Of a stretch of DNA of 64,000 nt, positions 41,969 to 52,201 are shown piece after piece. The notes beneath the pieces are model-generated. The model was not told where the DNA came from. It saw only the letters and a list, made by a program, of their open reading frames with translations, and made no database searches. How positions within the stretch are numbered: the first letter of the stretch is position 1; each line of letters opens with the position of its first letter. The translations under genes were made by a program, and so were the position numbers. The stretch comes from a virus, in the IMG/VR virus record IMGVR_UViG_3300042484_001031, positions 1 to 64,000 of that record; one strand, given 5' to 3'.

Positions 41969-42898
41969 TTAAAACGTTATTGAACCTGAACTGGTCCATT
42001 GATATACTCTATATCCACCTGCAGTGGTTATTGTTGGACTACCTGTTGTACTTGCAGCGGCAGCATATGTGTCAGCATAGCGAATGATTACGATACCAGA
42101 ACCTCCGTTACCAGCTAAGCCCGTACCATGTGAACCACCTCCACCTCCACCGGTATTTACTGTGCCTGAGGCAGCAAAGCGATTAACGCCATTAGCAGAA
42201 CTACTACCGGCACCACCTCCACCATTGCCACCGTCACCACCTGTTTGCCCAGCTAAAGCGAGGCTATTTCCACCTCCACCTCCACCACCGGAGTAATAAG
42301 TTGATGTCCCGGTAATACTAGACGCAGATCCAATACCTCCTGCGCCGCCGCCTCCTGTACCTAGATTCATAGAATTTTGACCAACCGCGCCAGCACCACC
42401 ACCACCACCGCCGGCATACCCAACACCACTTTGAGCTGTACCTATTCCGCCATTGTTTCCTTGTCCTACTGTACCATTTCCACCAGAACCATTTTCTCCA
42501 CTATTACCACCAGCGGCTCCGCCACCACCAGAACCACCTGAATTTCCAGTGCTAGCTCCAGAGGCTGCACCGGATCCACCACCTCCACCTACTGTGTTGG
42601 TTACTCCTGTTAGAGATGATAATGTTCCGTTACTCCCGAGTGTAGATGTTGAACCACTTGCGCCGGCACCTCCTGAACCTACTGTTACCGTATAAGGGGT
42701 GCCGGATGATATACTAGATAATGTTCCTGTAAGATATCCCCCAGCACCACCGCCACCCCCGCCGCCGTTAGGATTATTACCTCCACCACCGGCGCCGGCA
42801 ACTACTAGATATTCTACTGACGGAGTAACTGCTGGACCATCACTACCTGCGATAGACCATCCTCCCGTTATTGTTACGCCTGAAAAAGTTAATGCCAT
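41969..42898 (-). CDS. Glycine-rich tail-tip adhesin, 309 aa
   Basis: MALTFSGVTITGGWSI and VEYLVVAGAGGGG lead into about 200 residues of G-rich runs (GGGGG repeats), then GIVIIRYADTYAAA and YQWTSSGSITF. In T-even-like adhesins such stretches pack as polyglycine-II helices and carry receptor-binding loops. The start at 42898 follows GGATAAAACACA. It is paired with a paralogue at 42918. Confidence 0.78.
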   Translation of the reverse strand: MALTFSGVTITGGWSIAGSDGPAVTPSVEYLVVAGAGGGGNNPNGGGGGGGAGGYLTGTLSSISSGTPYTVTVGSGGAGASGSTSTLGSNGTLSSLTGVTNTVGGGGGSGAASGASTGNSGGSGGGGAAGGNSGENGSGGNGTVGQGNNGGIGTAQSGVGYAGGGGGGAGAVGQNSMNLGTGGGGAGGIGSASSITGTSTYYSGGGGGGGNSLALAGQTGGDGGNGGGGAGSSSANGVNRFAASGTVNTGGGGGGSHGTGLAGNGGSGIVIIRYADTYAAAASTTGSPTITTAGGYRVYQWTSSGSITF

Positions 42899-42917
42899 TG
42901 TGTGTTTTATCCTATAC

Positions 42918-43796
42918 TTAGAATGTGATTGACCCTGAACTGGTCCATACGTAAACTCTATATCCACCTGCAACTGTTATTGTCGGAGATCCAGTAGTAG
43001 CTGTTGCAGCCACATATGCATCTGAATAGCGAATGATTACAATGCCGGAACCTCCGGTACCCCCAATAGCAGCCGGGTATCCAGAGCCACCACCACCGCC
43101 ACCGGTATTTACTGTGCCAAAAGATGCGTTACCTGACAAAGCACCGTTGCCGCCTCCACCACTACCACCATTACCAGCGGTTCCGCCATTTGACCCTGCG
43201 CCACCGCCACCTGCATATTGAGTAGCAGTTCCTGATATACTAGATGCGGTACCTGCGCCGCCGACACCACCTTGTCCCAAAACAGCAGTACCGCCTGAAT
43301 TAGTTGAGCCACCTCCACCACCGGCTGCACTACTACTACCACTACCTCCTGATTGTCCCTCTGGAGGTGAATAAGAGCCAGAGTTACCTGATCCAGGTGA
43401 AGAACTATTTCTACCTGTTCCTCCACCTGAGCCACCACTTACACCTGCTTCCCCTAAATCGTATCCACCTCGGCCACCACCGGTTGCTGTTATTGCGCCA
43501 AAAACACTATTAGATCCATTAACTCCAGGACTTGTTTGATTTCCCCCGCCCCCACCTGCGCCGACGGTGACTGTAATTGGTGTGCCAATTGTAATAGCAA
43601 GCCCTGTATTAGTTCTATATCCACCGGCTCCACCTCCACCACCAATTTGTCCACCACCGCCACCGCCGCCAGCAACGACCAAATATTCAACCGAGGAAAG
43701 CGCCAGTAATGGCCAGTTTGATCCCATTAAATTATTACGTACATCCGTTAGTGACCACAGACCACTAGCACCAACCGGAGATGGAAATTGAGCCAT
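42918..43796 (-). CDS. Glycine-rich tail-tip adhesin, 292 aa
   Basis: MAQFPSPVGASGLWSLTDVRN, then VEYLVVAGGGGGGG, G-rich body and SGIVIIRYSDAYVAATATTG with VWTSSGSITF. It shares head and tail sequences with the gene at 41969 while the G-rich middle differs, the pattern expected for exchangeable receptor-binding loops. Confidence 0.78.
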   Translation of the reverse strand: MAQFPSPVGASGLWSLTDVRNNLMGSNWPLLALSSVEYLVVAGGGGGGGQIGGGGGAGGYRTNTGLAITIGTPITVTVGAGGGGGNQTSPGVNGSNSVFGAITATGGGRGGYDLGEAGVSGGSGGGTGRNSSSPGSGNSGSYSPPEGQSGGSGSSSAAGGGGGSTNSGGTAVLGQGGVGGAGTASSISGTATQYAGGGGAGSNGGTAGNGGSGGGGNGALSGNASFGTVNTGGGGGGSGYPAAIGGTGGSGIVIIRYSDAYVAATATTGSPTITVAGGYRVYVWTSSGSITF

Positions 43797-43797
43797 T

Positions 43798-44169
43798 TTA
43801 ACTTATATCCTCATAACTACATGTAACAATAAGAGTATTTGCAGTGCCTGCAGATGCTCCTAAACTATTATTTTCCTCCAAATAATATTGTGTATTTTTT
43901 TGTATAACTGTTACTGTTCCACCAGACGGTATTGTAACATTTCCTGCAATCGCAAATGCTGTACCACCAACGTTGGCTGCGTTATACCAAGCTACAGTTA
44001 CGGAGGCTGTATTAGCTCCGTAATTAGCTACATTTAATGTGTTTACTTTTAAGCATTTGCCACTACCAGCCGCATTGTTTAATACCGTAGTTGCGCTTGT
44101 ACTTGTTAGGTTTGCACCCGTTGTTTTACCATTGATTGTTGTTGCACTGATTATGTTTGGTGCTGCCAT
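43798..44169 (-). CDS. Fibre-associated protein, 123 aa
   Basis: MAAPNIISATTINGKTTG, LKVNTLNVANYG, VTVAWYNA and a C-terminal LIVTCSYEDIS. Strand-rich, similar in layout to the 109-aa gene at 51863. The ribosome site CGGAGGA is strong. Possibly a collar or connector between fibres; unproven. Confidence 0.62.
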   Translation of the reverse strand: MAAPNIISATTINGKTTGANLTSTSATTVLNNAAGSGKCLKVNTLNVANYGANTASVTVAWYNAANVGGTAFAIAGNVTIPSGGTVTVIQKNTQYYLEENNSLGASAGTANTLIVTCSYEDIS

Positions 44170-44170
44170 G

Positions 44171-47044
44171 TTATCCTCCGAATATTAATGAATAGCCTAC
44201 TGCGGCAGCTGATGATGCTCCACCAGCGGTTAAATTGATTGTTGTTACTTCTATGTAACTACCATTTGCCGGAGCACTACTGAATGTTATATTAGCGTTA
44301 GCCAATGTATAATCTGTTCGTAATACTGTTGCTCCGTTATAGTTAACACTAGTTTGATTTATGCCAATTGGCGTAGTGCTTAAAGTAAATATTGTTTGTA
44401 CACCGTTTCCAGTAAAGTTGTCTACAGTTACGTTTGCCGCATTACCACCACTTTGTGCTACCCAATCTAAGTTTCCTGCACCATCTGTCTGTAATACATA
44501 ATTAGCAGTACCACCTGTAATAATTACGTTACCAACTGCACCCAAATTACTTTGTCCAGTAACATTTAATGTACCGGCTACATTAACTCCTGTGCCTGTT
44601 ACTACAACTACGTTAGCATTACCCACAGCACTAAAGTTAATATTGCCATTTGCAGCCGGAATGTTTACATTACTATTGCCGTTACTGATACTAGCACCGC
44701 CTCCACCACCTGATTGTGCTACCCAACTTAATGTACCTGATCCATCTGTACTTAGTACATAACCATTAGTACCACCTGATATATGTAAATTACCTACTGA
44801 ACCTAAGGTGACATTAGCTGTGGTTGTAAAGTCAACTATACCAGTTGCATTGCTTACTGTTAACCCAGTTAAACTACCAACTGAAGTTATGTTTGGTTGT
44901 GCATTAGTTGTTAGTGTACCTGTAAAATAATTAGCACTTACTAAATTACCACCAGTAATGCTTCCCCCAGATCCAGCACCAGCTGTAATATTACCCGCAA
45001 CTAAATTACCAGTTACATTGGCTGTACCGCTAATGTTAGCACCTGTACCAGTTATAACTACTACGTTAGCATTACCCACTGCACTAAAGTTTATATTGCC
45101 ATTAGCTACTGGAATACTGACATTACTATTGCCGTTACTGATATTACTTGTAGAACCACTAATAACAGTAGACCAAGTTAATGTACCGGATCCATCTGTC
45201 TGTAAATATTGACCATTTGATCCACCTGCTATGTGTAGGTTAGCTACAGCACCAAGAGTAACGTTAGCTGTTGTTGTAAAATCAACTATACCGGTTGCGT
45301 TACTTACGGTTAATCCTGTTAATGAACCAACTGAAGTTATGTTTGGTTGTGCATTTGTTGTTACGGTACCCGCAGTCGTTGCTGAATTGGCAGTTCCATA
45401 AAAGTTACCAATGAAATAATTAGCTGTTGCTAGATTACCTAAATTAGCATTAGCACCTGTAATATTACCTGTAACAGTTAAACTGGTTAATGAACCAACA
45501 CTTGTTATGTTAGGTTGTGCATTAGTTGTTAGTGTACCGGTAATATAATTAGCAGATAATAAGTTACCACCAGTGATACTACCACCAGAGCCAGCACCAG
45601 CTGTAATATTACCGGCAGATAGATTACCTGTTACATTAGCTGTACCTGATATGTTTGCTCCGGTTCCAGTTATAACTACTACGTTAGCATTACCTACAGC
45701 ACTAAAGTTAATATTGCCATTGGCACTTGGTATATTTACATTACTATTACCATTAGATAAACCTGCTGTTGTAATACCAGTTAAATATATACCATTACCA
45801 GTAAAGAAATTAGCTGATACATTGTTACCTAAACTAGCATTACCAGAACGAATGTTAGCTAATTCAGTGAATGTAACTACCTCTGAGGAGATACCAACAT
45901 TACTACCAAATGCTATTTCTGCATTACTTATATCCCATCCCATCCAGGCTATCTTTGCGCTTGTATCATAATAATTAAGAGCAGTACCAACATCTTTACC
46001 GGTATTAGCAACTGGTGCAGCGCCATTTGGTCCTGTTTGTAAGTTAATGATTGGATCACTAATAGATAAGGTAGTTGAATTAATATATGTTAATGTGCCA
46101 TTAACTGTTAAATTTCCACCAAAAACGCCATTACCTGATATTGATAAATCTGTTAATGTACCAACACTTGTAATGTTTGGTTGAGCATTGGTGTATACCG
46201 TACCGGATACTAATGCATTGCTTACTTGACCGGATACATTAGCACCAGCTACACTATTAGCGGTTGTAGCAAAAGATACTGCGCCGGTTACATTACTACC
46301 TTGAATATTACTTAAATTATTGCCTGCTCCACTGAAGAAATTAGCTATAGCTAGATTACCTAAATCAGCGTTACCTGCAGTTATATTACCACTAGCAATA
46401 AATGTATTGGCTGATATAACATTCGCATTAGTGATATTACCACCGGAGCCATTACCTGCAATGATATTACCAGCAGATAGATTACCTGTGACATTAGCTG
46501 TACCTGATATGTTTGCACCAGTACCGGTAATTACCATTACAGTATTACCAACAGCAGTAAAATTTATATTGCCATTAGCTGACGGAATATTGACATTACT
46601 ATTGCCGTTACTGATACTAGCACCGCCTCCGCCACCTGATTGAGCTACCCAACTTAATGTACCAGATCCATCTGTTTGTAGCACATAGCCATTAGTTCCA
46701 CCGGTTATATGTACATTAGCTACTGGTCCTAATGCTACATTACTTGCACCAGTTAAGTCAGCAGTACCAGTAGAAGTTATACCAGTTAGTGTACCAACTG
46801 AAGTAATATTTGGTTGAGCATTAGTATATACAGTACCGGATACTAATGCGTTACCTACTTGTCCAGAAACATTACTACCTGCTATATTGCTTAAGTTATT
46901 ACCAGAGCCACTGAAGAAATTAGCTGTTGCTGTATTGCCAAGATCAGCGTTTAATGAAGATAGGTTACCCGTAGCAGTTACGTTATTGAACGTAAAGTCA
47001 CCTGTTGTGTCTATGATGTACGGTTCTATCTTTATTAAAGCCAT
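44171..47044 (-). CDS. Repeat tail fibre, 957 aa
   Basis: Built from GNLSAGNIIAGNGSGGNIT, ANFFSGxGNNLSNI and NAQPNITSVGTLTxL modules, with the LSISDPIINLQTGPNGA block in the centre. It ends with a FTGNGVQTIFTLSTTP domain of about 90 residues that recurs in the genes at 52202 and 61320. It lacks the cupredoxin-like insert. A late-like ACTAAATA lies 20 nt upstream, with AGGA as ribosome site. Confidence 0.8.
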   Translation of the reverse strand: MALIKIEPYIIDTTGDFTFNNVTATGNLSSLNADLGNTATANFFSGSGNNLSNIAGSNVSGQVGNALVSGTVYTNAQPNITSVGTLTGITSTGTADLTGASNVALGPVANVHITGGTNGYVLQTDGSGTLSWVAQSGGGGGASISNGNSNVNIPSANGNINFTAVGNTVMVITGTGANISGTANVTGNLSAGNIIAGNGSGGNITNANVISANTFIASGNITAGNADLGNLAIANFFSGAGNNLSNIQGSNVTGAVSFATTANSVAGANVSGQVSNALVSGTVYTNAQPNITSVGTLTDLSISGNGVFGGNLTVNGTLTYINSTTLSISDPIINLQTGPNGAAPVANTGKDVGTALNYYDTSAKIAWMGWDISNAEIAFGSNVGISSEVVTFTELANIRSGNASLGNNVSANFFTGNGIYLTGITTAGLSNGNSNVNIPSANGNINFSAVGNANVVVITGTGANISGTANVTGNLSAGNITAGAGSGGSITGGNLLSANYITGTLTTNAQPNITSVGSLTSLTVTGNITGANANLGNLATANYFIGNFYGTANSATTAGTVTTNAQPNITSVGSLTGLTVSNATGIVDFTTTANVTLGAVANLHIAGGSNGQYLQTDGSGTLTWSTVISGSTSNISNGNSNVSIPVANGNINFSAVGNANVVVITGTGANISGTANVTGNLVAGNITAGAGSGGSITGGNLVSANYFTGTLTTNAQPNITSVGSLTGLTVSNATGIVDFTTTANVTLGSVGNLHISGGTNGYVLSTDGSGTLSWVAQSGGGGGASISNGNSNVNIPAANGNINFSAVGNANVVVVTGTGVNVAGTLNVTGQSNLGAVGNVIITGGTANYVLQTDGAGNLDWVAQSGGNAANVTVDNFTGNGVQTIFTLSTTPIGINQTSVNYNGATVLRTDYTLANANITFSSAPANGSYIEVTTINLTAGGASSAAAVGYSLIFGG

Positions 47045-47063
47045 TTGTTATCCTGTTATACTA

Positions 47064-47071
47064 TATTTAGT
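47064..47071 (-). promoter_or_regulatory. Late-like motif ACTAAATA
   Basis: Same motif and same 20-21-nt distance to the start as before the fibre gene at 56434. Confidence 0.42.
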
Positions 47072-47078
47072 CTTTTTA

Positions 47079-50000
47079 TTAATAGATCGGGAATGCACTT
47101 GTTGGGGCGGTGAAGTTACTTGTATAACGTGCATAACCTTTTGTTATTCTTAGATCGTCTATGTATCCTTGCCAATAATTTGAAAGAGAACCGCCATTAA
47201 TATTAAAGCACCCAATTGTCAAGGGACAATCTTCGTCAGCGGTCCAATTAGTTGCAGTTGTAGCTACAGAAACACCATTTACATAAAATGTAGTACTAGT
47301 TGTACTACTTCTAACCAATGCAATATGCGTCCATGTATTTGCTGAAATAGATGTTGTCCCGCTTGTCAGAGTAATTCCGTTACCTATTTGAACAAACAAA
47401 ACTCCAGACCTTAGTTCAATTTCATAGTTTGCGCCAGCACCCCAACTATATACCGCGCAAATAATGGTTCTATCACCGGAAGTAGTAGTTGGATATATCC
47501 AACATTCAACCGTAAAGTTAGATGTTAAAAATTTAGATAAATTATTTACATTTAATGTTGGCGAAAATAAATAATCCCCCGTACCATCAAAACTTACACT
47601 ACTTCCGCCAAACTTAGTTACTGTCGTACTTAATTGTGCATCAGCAACAGTTTCCATGTTTGTCATCATTGCGGCATCATATACACCAGCACTGGTCATA
47701 TTAGTTAATAAACTTGTATTTTGTATTGCGGTTAATGGCTGAGCCGGTGGTACAAAGTTACTGGTGTATAGTGCTGTACTTTTAACTACACGGAAATCAC
47801 TAATATACCCTTGAAAATATGAAGTGCCGTCTCCGCCTATTAAATTAGTAGTTGTAAAAGAATACGCAGTAGAACCTGTAGATCCAGATTGAACTCCATT
47901 AATAAATATTTTTAATGTACTCCCGGATCTTGTTAATGCAACATGACTCCATGTATTTAATGTTGGTAAGGCGGCATCCGTTATATGCCAAGCGAGTCCT
48001 TGTATAGCAACACCTAAATTTGCATTAGCTCCATATTTACTTAGCTGGACTGCTCCTGTTGATCCCGAAGATATAGGCGCATTAGTTGCCCATGCTAGAG
48101 GATATACCCAACATTCTATTGTAAAATCAGCCGGAAATGCTAACGCACTATTGCTAGGTGCAGTTAAGTAATCACCAGTGCCATCAAAATAACCACTACC
48201 GCCAATTGTACTTACCGTATAGCCATTTGTAGTTGCACTTGTAAAACCGAATGGATTTTGTTGTGTTGGTTGACTATTACCTGAGGCAGTAATTGCAAAT
48301 GCGTTTGTGGAATTATCAATGAATGTAGGTGATTGGCAAGTTAATAAACTTGTACCGGATACTGCTGTTAATGGAGTTGTACTTGGTGTAAAGGTTGAAG
48401 TATATACTGCAGTACCTTTTACTATACGTACATTTGAAATGTAACCGGTTACATATCCTTGAGGACTATTAGGATACGAGATACTAATACCAAGTAAAGT
48501 TCTTTCAATATTATTTGTTCCAGATCCCGAACCAACTGAGACACCGTTTTTATATAAAGTTACTGTTCCTGAACTACGAACGGCTGCAACATGAACCCAT
48601 GTATTTACCGATAAATTTACAGAGTCATACAAATCAAAGTTACCCGAACCGGTACCATTTCCCAAACCAATATGTAATTTACCGGCATTGCCTCCAGCAC
48701 CAGTGCCAAGAATAAATCCTTGGCCGCCACCAGTATTAAATGTACTGACAAATCCTACTTCTCCGCCGGGCGAAGAAGGAAGATATACCCAGCATTCAAC
48801 TGTAAAGTCACCAGTAGCAAATGCATATTCAGAACTAGCAGTAGGAGTTAAATAATCCCCGGTACCATCAAAATAACCACTATAACTTGTTGGGGTTACT
48901 ATTGATGGATTGAATGGACTAAAACGCTGTACTGAAACATCACCGTTCTTTGTGATGGTAAAGTTGTTTACACTATTATCAATCAATCTATTACTTTGGC
49001 AGGTTAATAGTACAGTGTTTGTAATTGCTGTTAGAGGTGTGGTTGGGACTGTATATGTTGTACCAGAATAAAGTGCAGTTCCTTTTACATATCGTACATT
49101 ACTAATATAGCCATTTAAGAAATACTGATTTGCACCGTTCGCATAATAACGCCCAATAATAAATGCGTCTGTAGCATTCGCTTCAGTAGTACTTGAAAAT
49201 TGACCTACTCTAGTTCCATTTAGATAACAACTACAATTATTTGCTGAAGATCCGGAACGTACCAATGCAACATGAAACCATTGATTTAACGGACACAATG
49301 TGCCGGAATAATTTGTGTTAATGGCCCATTCTAAGTAACCTGTATTTAGTATATTAATACTAAGTCCAGCAGCACTGGTACTGTTACGCATCCCAGCCAA
49401 ACCACCATAATCAGATGCACTTGTTACGTATGCCCAACATTCAAGTGTTAGGTCACCCGTAGTGCTAAACCCTGTAATTGCAGAAGCAGTTAAGGAATCA
49501 CCATTACCATCAAAGTAGTTACTCCAGTTACCACCATAAGGACTAAATGTACCTTGAGTAGTATTACCCGCTCTTGTTACTAAAAAATTATTTGTGCTAT
49601 TGTCTAGGAAAACATTGTTGTTTACTGATTGATTGTTTTGTAATATTAATAAACTTGTATTGGCAATTGCTGTTAATGGCTCAGAGGGCGGTGTGAATAT
49701 TTGAGTGCCGGTTGTTGTACTGCTTGTTTGATAACCAGCTGGGATTGATCCTTTTATTATACGAAGATCAACCAGGTATCCGTTAAGTGGAGTTCCACTA
49801 TAACCAGTACCAATGGCTAATGTGCTAGTAGATGAAATATTTTGCGATCCGCTGGTTGCGTAACTAGAAAGATTGCCGTTTAAAAATCCACGTATAGTAG
49901 AACCACTTCTAGTATATACTAGATGATGCCATACCTTAGGAGTAATAGATCCTATACTATATGATGTGCTTGCTAAGAATAAACCAGAGCTATTGGTATT

Positions 50001-51866
50001 TAATGTCCAGTCAAAACCTGATCCATTGTAATCTGATGTTGCACATATCCTATCAAATGTACCTGTACTAATACTATTTGCGTATAACCAAACTTCTAAA
50101 GTGAAATCCCCTGTACCAAATGCAAAGACTGAGTTACCCGGCACACTTAAATAATCACCACTACCATCAAAGTATCCACTACCATAAGTACTATAACTAC
50201 TGTTTGGAGTGAATGGATCAAATGAATTTACTGTGGTATTACCACCAACCGTTACAGTGAATGCATTGGTACTGTTATCTATAAATCTGTTAGATTGGCA
50301 GGTTAATAAACTTGTGTTTGCTATTGCTGTTAGTGGACTTGTGGGTGGAGTAAATGCGGCTGTATAGACTGCCGTACCTTTAACAACACGAACATTAGAA
50401 ATATACCCTGTAACATACTCAAAATTACCAGCACCATTTCTGCCAACTGCAACAATTTCAGTTGAATCAGTAATTGCTAAAGCACCCATATCTAAATTCG
50501 GCCCTTTAACACCATCGACATATACATTAACCATTGCACCATTGCGTACGCCTGCAATATGATACCAGCGGTTTGTTGTTGCAACTGTGCCAAAAGTTGA
50601 GAAATACACTGTTCCACCATAACCTACTCCAACTATTGGGTATGATGAACCATTTAATCCAAGTACAAAACTCATTGAACCTTGATTACCACCGGCATCA
50701 CATGTACCAATAAAAATTTGTTGAGATACACTTTGTAAATATACCCAACATTCTATTGTAAAATCGCCCGCACCCATAGTAAAGGCAACATTATCCGGAA
50801 CACTTATATAATCCCCAGTACCATCAAAGTAATTACTATAATAACCGGGAGTATACGGATTAAAACTATTTGGCCTTGTATCACCAAAAATACTTACATT
50901 AAAGTTATTCGTACTTGCATCATCTACAAATGTTGTACTTGCACCGGGTATCAATAATGTATTATACTCAAAGTACGGATCATTGGCAACAGTAATACTC
51001 CAATTGATAGTTCTTACTGCACTACGATTTGTTGTTGCGGCCGTAGCGGTTAGTAATGTACTACTATCAGCAATAACAGTTGGTGTACCAGATATGTTTG
51101 CACCAGTTAATGATAATCCAGTTGGTAGTGCATTAGCACTATAACTAACTGCATAACCAGCGGCATCAGTAGCACTTAATGCTACATTAGAAATAGCACT
51201 ATCCACCGCACTAGTATATGTTGTATTATTTGCTGGACTAACCCAAGTAACAGCATCAACATTGATTGTTAAACTAAAACTTCTTGTACTATCTTGTAAT
51301 TGTGCATCGGTTGCTTGTATCGTAAATGAATATGTTGTACTACTACTATCTACTGGAGCTGTACCAGTTATAACACCATTGGCATATAATGTAGAACCAG
51401 TTGGTAATGAACCAGAAAATAATGAATAAGTTATTGGAGCATCACCACTAGCAACAACAGTATTTGATATACTGGTTGTCTCATAATAACTACCTAATGA
51501 TCCAGCACTTGTTGTCCAAGTTGGTAACACACTATAGATGATACCAGGAATAAATATTGCCGTACCACCATCACTATTTACTACATATATTGTATATGTA
51601 CCTGCACTCTTTGCAGGGCTTGTAAAAGTCAATTGATTTGGGTTAACATAAGTTACTACTGCTACTGCATTACCATCAAATGTAATAGTTGCGCCAGCTA
51701 AAAAGCCAGTACCGTTTATTTGTACAGTTTGTCCACCTGCTGGGTCTAATGCCGTATCATCTAAGCCACCAACACTATATCCAGAGATAGTTGGGGGTAA
51801 AGGTTTTAGTGCGTTAATGACACTTACGCTAGTTACAAGGTCATTTACAACTGAGGTTATACTCAT
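47079..51866 (-). CDS. TIG-Ig-LamG adhesin, 1595 aa
   Basis: Domain order: IPT/TIG (about 30-120, GGQTVQINGTGFLAGATITF), a putative cadherin-like Ig pair (about 130-290, PITYSLFSGSLPTGST and ALPTGLSLTGANISGTPTV), then six LamG domains, each marked by YFDGxGDYL and FTxECWVY. The C-terminal RITKGYARYTSNF block is shared. It looks more like a bacterial surface adhesin than a classical fibre. The start overlaps the stop of the 109-aa gene (ATGA). Confidence 0.83.
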   Translation of the reverse strand: MSITSVVNDLVTSVSVINALKPLPPTISGYSVGGLDDTALDPAGGQTVQINGTGFLAGATITFDGNAVAVVTYVNPNQLTFTSPAKSAGTYTIYVVNSDGGTAIFIPGIIYSVLPTWTTSAGSLGSYYETTSISNTVVASGDAPITYSLFSGSLPTGSTLYANGVITGTAPVDSSSTTYSFTIQATDAQLQDSTRSFSLTINVDAVTWVSPANNTTYTSAVDSAISNVALSATDAAGYAVSYSANALPTGLSLTGANISGTPTVIADSSTLLTATAATTNRSAVRTINWSITVANDPYFEYNTLLIPGASTTFVDDASTNNFNVSIFGDTRPNSFNPYTPGYYSNYFDGTGDYISVPDNVAFTMGAGDFTIECWVYLQSVSQQIFIGTCDAGGNQGSMSFVLGLNGSSYPIVGVGYGGTVYFSTFGTVATTNRWYHIAGVRNGAMVNVYVDGVKGPNLDMGALAITDSTEIVAVGRNGAGNFEYVTGYISNVRVVKGTAVYTAAFTPPTSPLTAIANTSLLTCQSNRFIDNSTNAFTVTVGGNTTVNSFDPFTPNSSYSTYGSGYFDGSGDYLSVPGNSVFAFGTGDFTLEVWLYANSISTGTFDRICATSDYNGSGFDWTLNTNSSGLFLASTSYSIGSITPKVWHHLVYTRSGSTIRGFLNGNLSSYATSGSQNISSTSTLAIGTGYSGTPLNGYLVDLRIIKGSIPAGYQTSSTTTGTQIFTPPSEPLTAIANTSLLILQNNQSVNNNVFLDNSTNNFLVTRAGNTTQGTFSPYGGNWSNYFDGNGDSLTASAITGFSTTGDLTLECWAYVTSASDYGGLAGMRNSTSAAGLSINILNTGYLEWAINTNYSGTLCPLNQWFHVALVRSGSSANNCSCYLNGTRVGQFSSTTEANATDAFIIGRYYANGANQYFLNGYISNVRYVKGTALYSGTTYTVPTTPLTAITNTVLLTCQSNRLIDNSVNNFTITKNGDVSVQRFSPFNPSIVTPTSYSGYFDGTGDYLTPTASSEYAFATGDFTVECWVYLPSSPGGEVGFVSTFNTGGGQGFILGTGAGGNAGKLHIGLGNGTGSGNFDLYDSVNLSVNTWVHVAAVRSSGTVTLYKNGVSVGSGSGTNNIERTLLGISISYPNSPQGYVTGYISNVRIVKGTAVYTSTFTPSTTPLTAVSGTSLLTCQSPTFIDNSTNAFAITASGNSQPTQQNPFGFTSATTNGYTVSTIGGSGYFDGTGDYLTAPSNSALAFPADFTIECWVYPLAWATNAPISSGSTGAVQLSKYGANANLGVAIQGLAWHITDAALPTLNTWSHVALTRSGSTLKIFINGVQSGSTGSTAYSFTTTNLIGGDGTSYFQGYISDFRVVKSTALYTSNFVPPAQPLTAIQNTSLLTNMTSAGVYDAAMMTNMETVADAQLSTTVTKFGGSSVSFDGTGDYLFSPTLNVNNLSKFLTSNFTVECWIYPTTTSGDRTIICAVYSWGAGANYEIELRSGVLFVQIGNGITLTSGTTSISANTWTHIALVRSSTTSTTFYVNGVSVATTATNWTADEDCPLTIGCFNINGGSLSNYWQGYIDDLRITKGYARYTSNFTAPTSAFPIY

Positions 51867-52192
51867 GTCAACTCTGATCCAAATAAGTTAAAACTAACTG
51901 TAGTTGTATTAGCTCTTACTGTAACAACATCGGTTGTTGCTAATGTAATACCAATAGTCATTGTAATACTATCATTGGCATTTACGTTAGTGTCATATGA
52001 TATGTACTGTGCTGTTGCAATTGAGGCGCCAGCTGGTCGTACTGCAACACGAAATGTTGCGGCACTTGCTGCCTGATTACAAATTACAATTGTACTACAT
52101 ACTGCTGAAGTTGATGCTGGTACTGTATATAAATCTATATTTGTATTTGCTGCCGGGTTACTTTGCCCTAAAACTTTATATGTGATTGCCAT
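51863..52192 (-). CDS. Conserved fibre-locus protein, 109 aa
   Basis: MAITYKVLGQSNPAANTNIDLYTVPAS, TIVICNQ and a Thr-rich strand pattern; a small beta-sandwich protein widespread in fibre loci of environmental phages, function unknown. Ribosome site AAGGAAA. It is coupled to the TIG-LamG gene. Confidence 0.7.
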   Translation of the reverse strand: MAITYKVLGQSNPAANTNIDLYTVPASTSAVCSTIVICNQAASAATFRVAVRPAGASIATAQYISYDTNVNANDSITMTIGITLATTDVVTVRANTTTVSFNLFGSELT

Positions 52193-52201
52193 GTTATTTC
52201 C

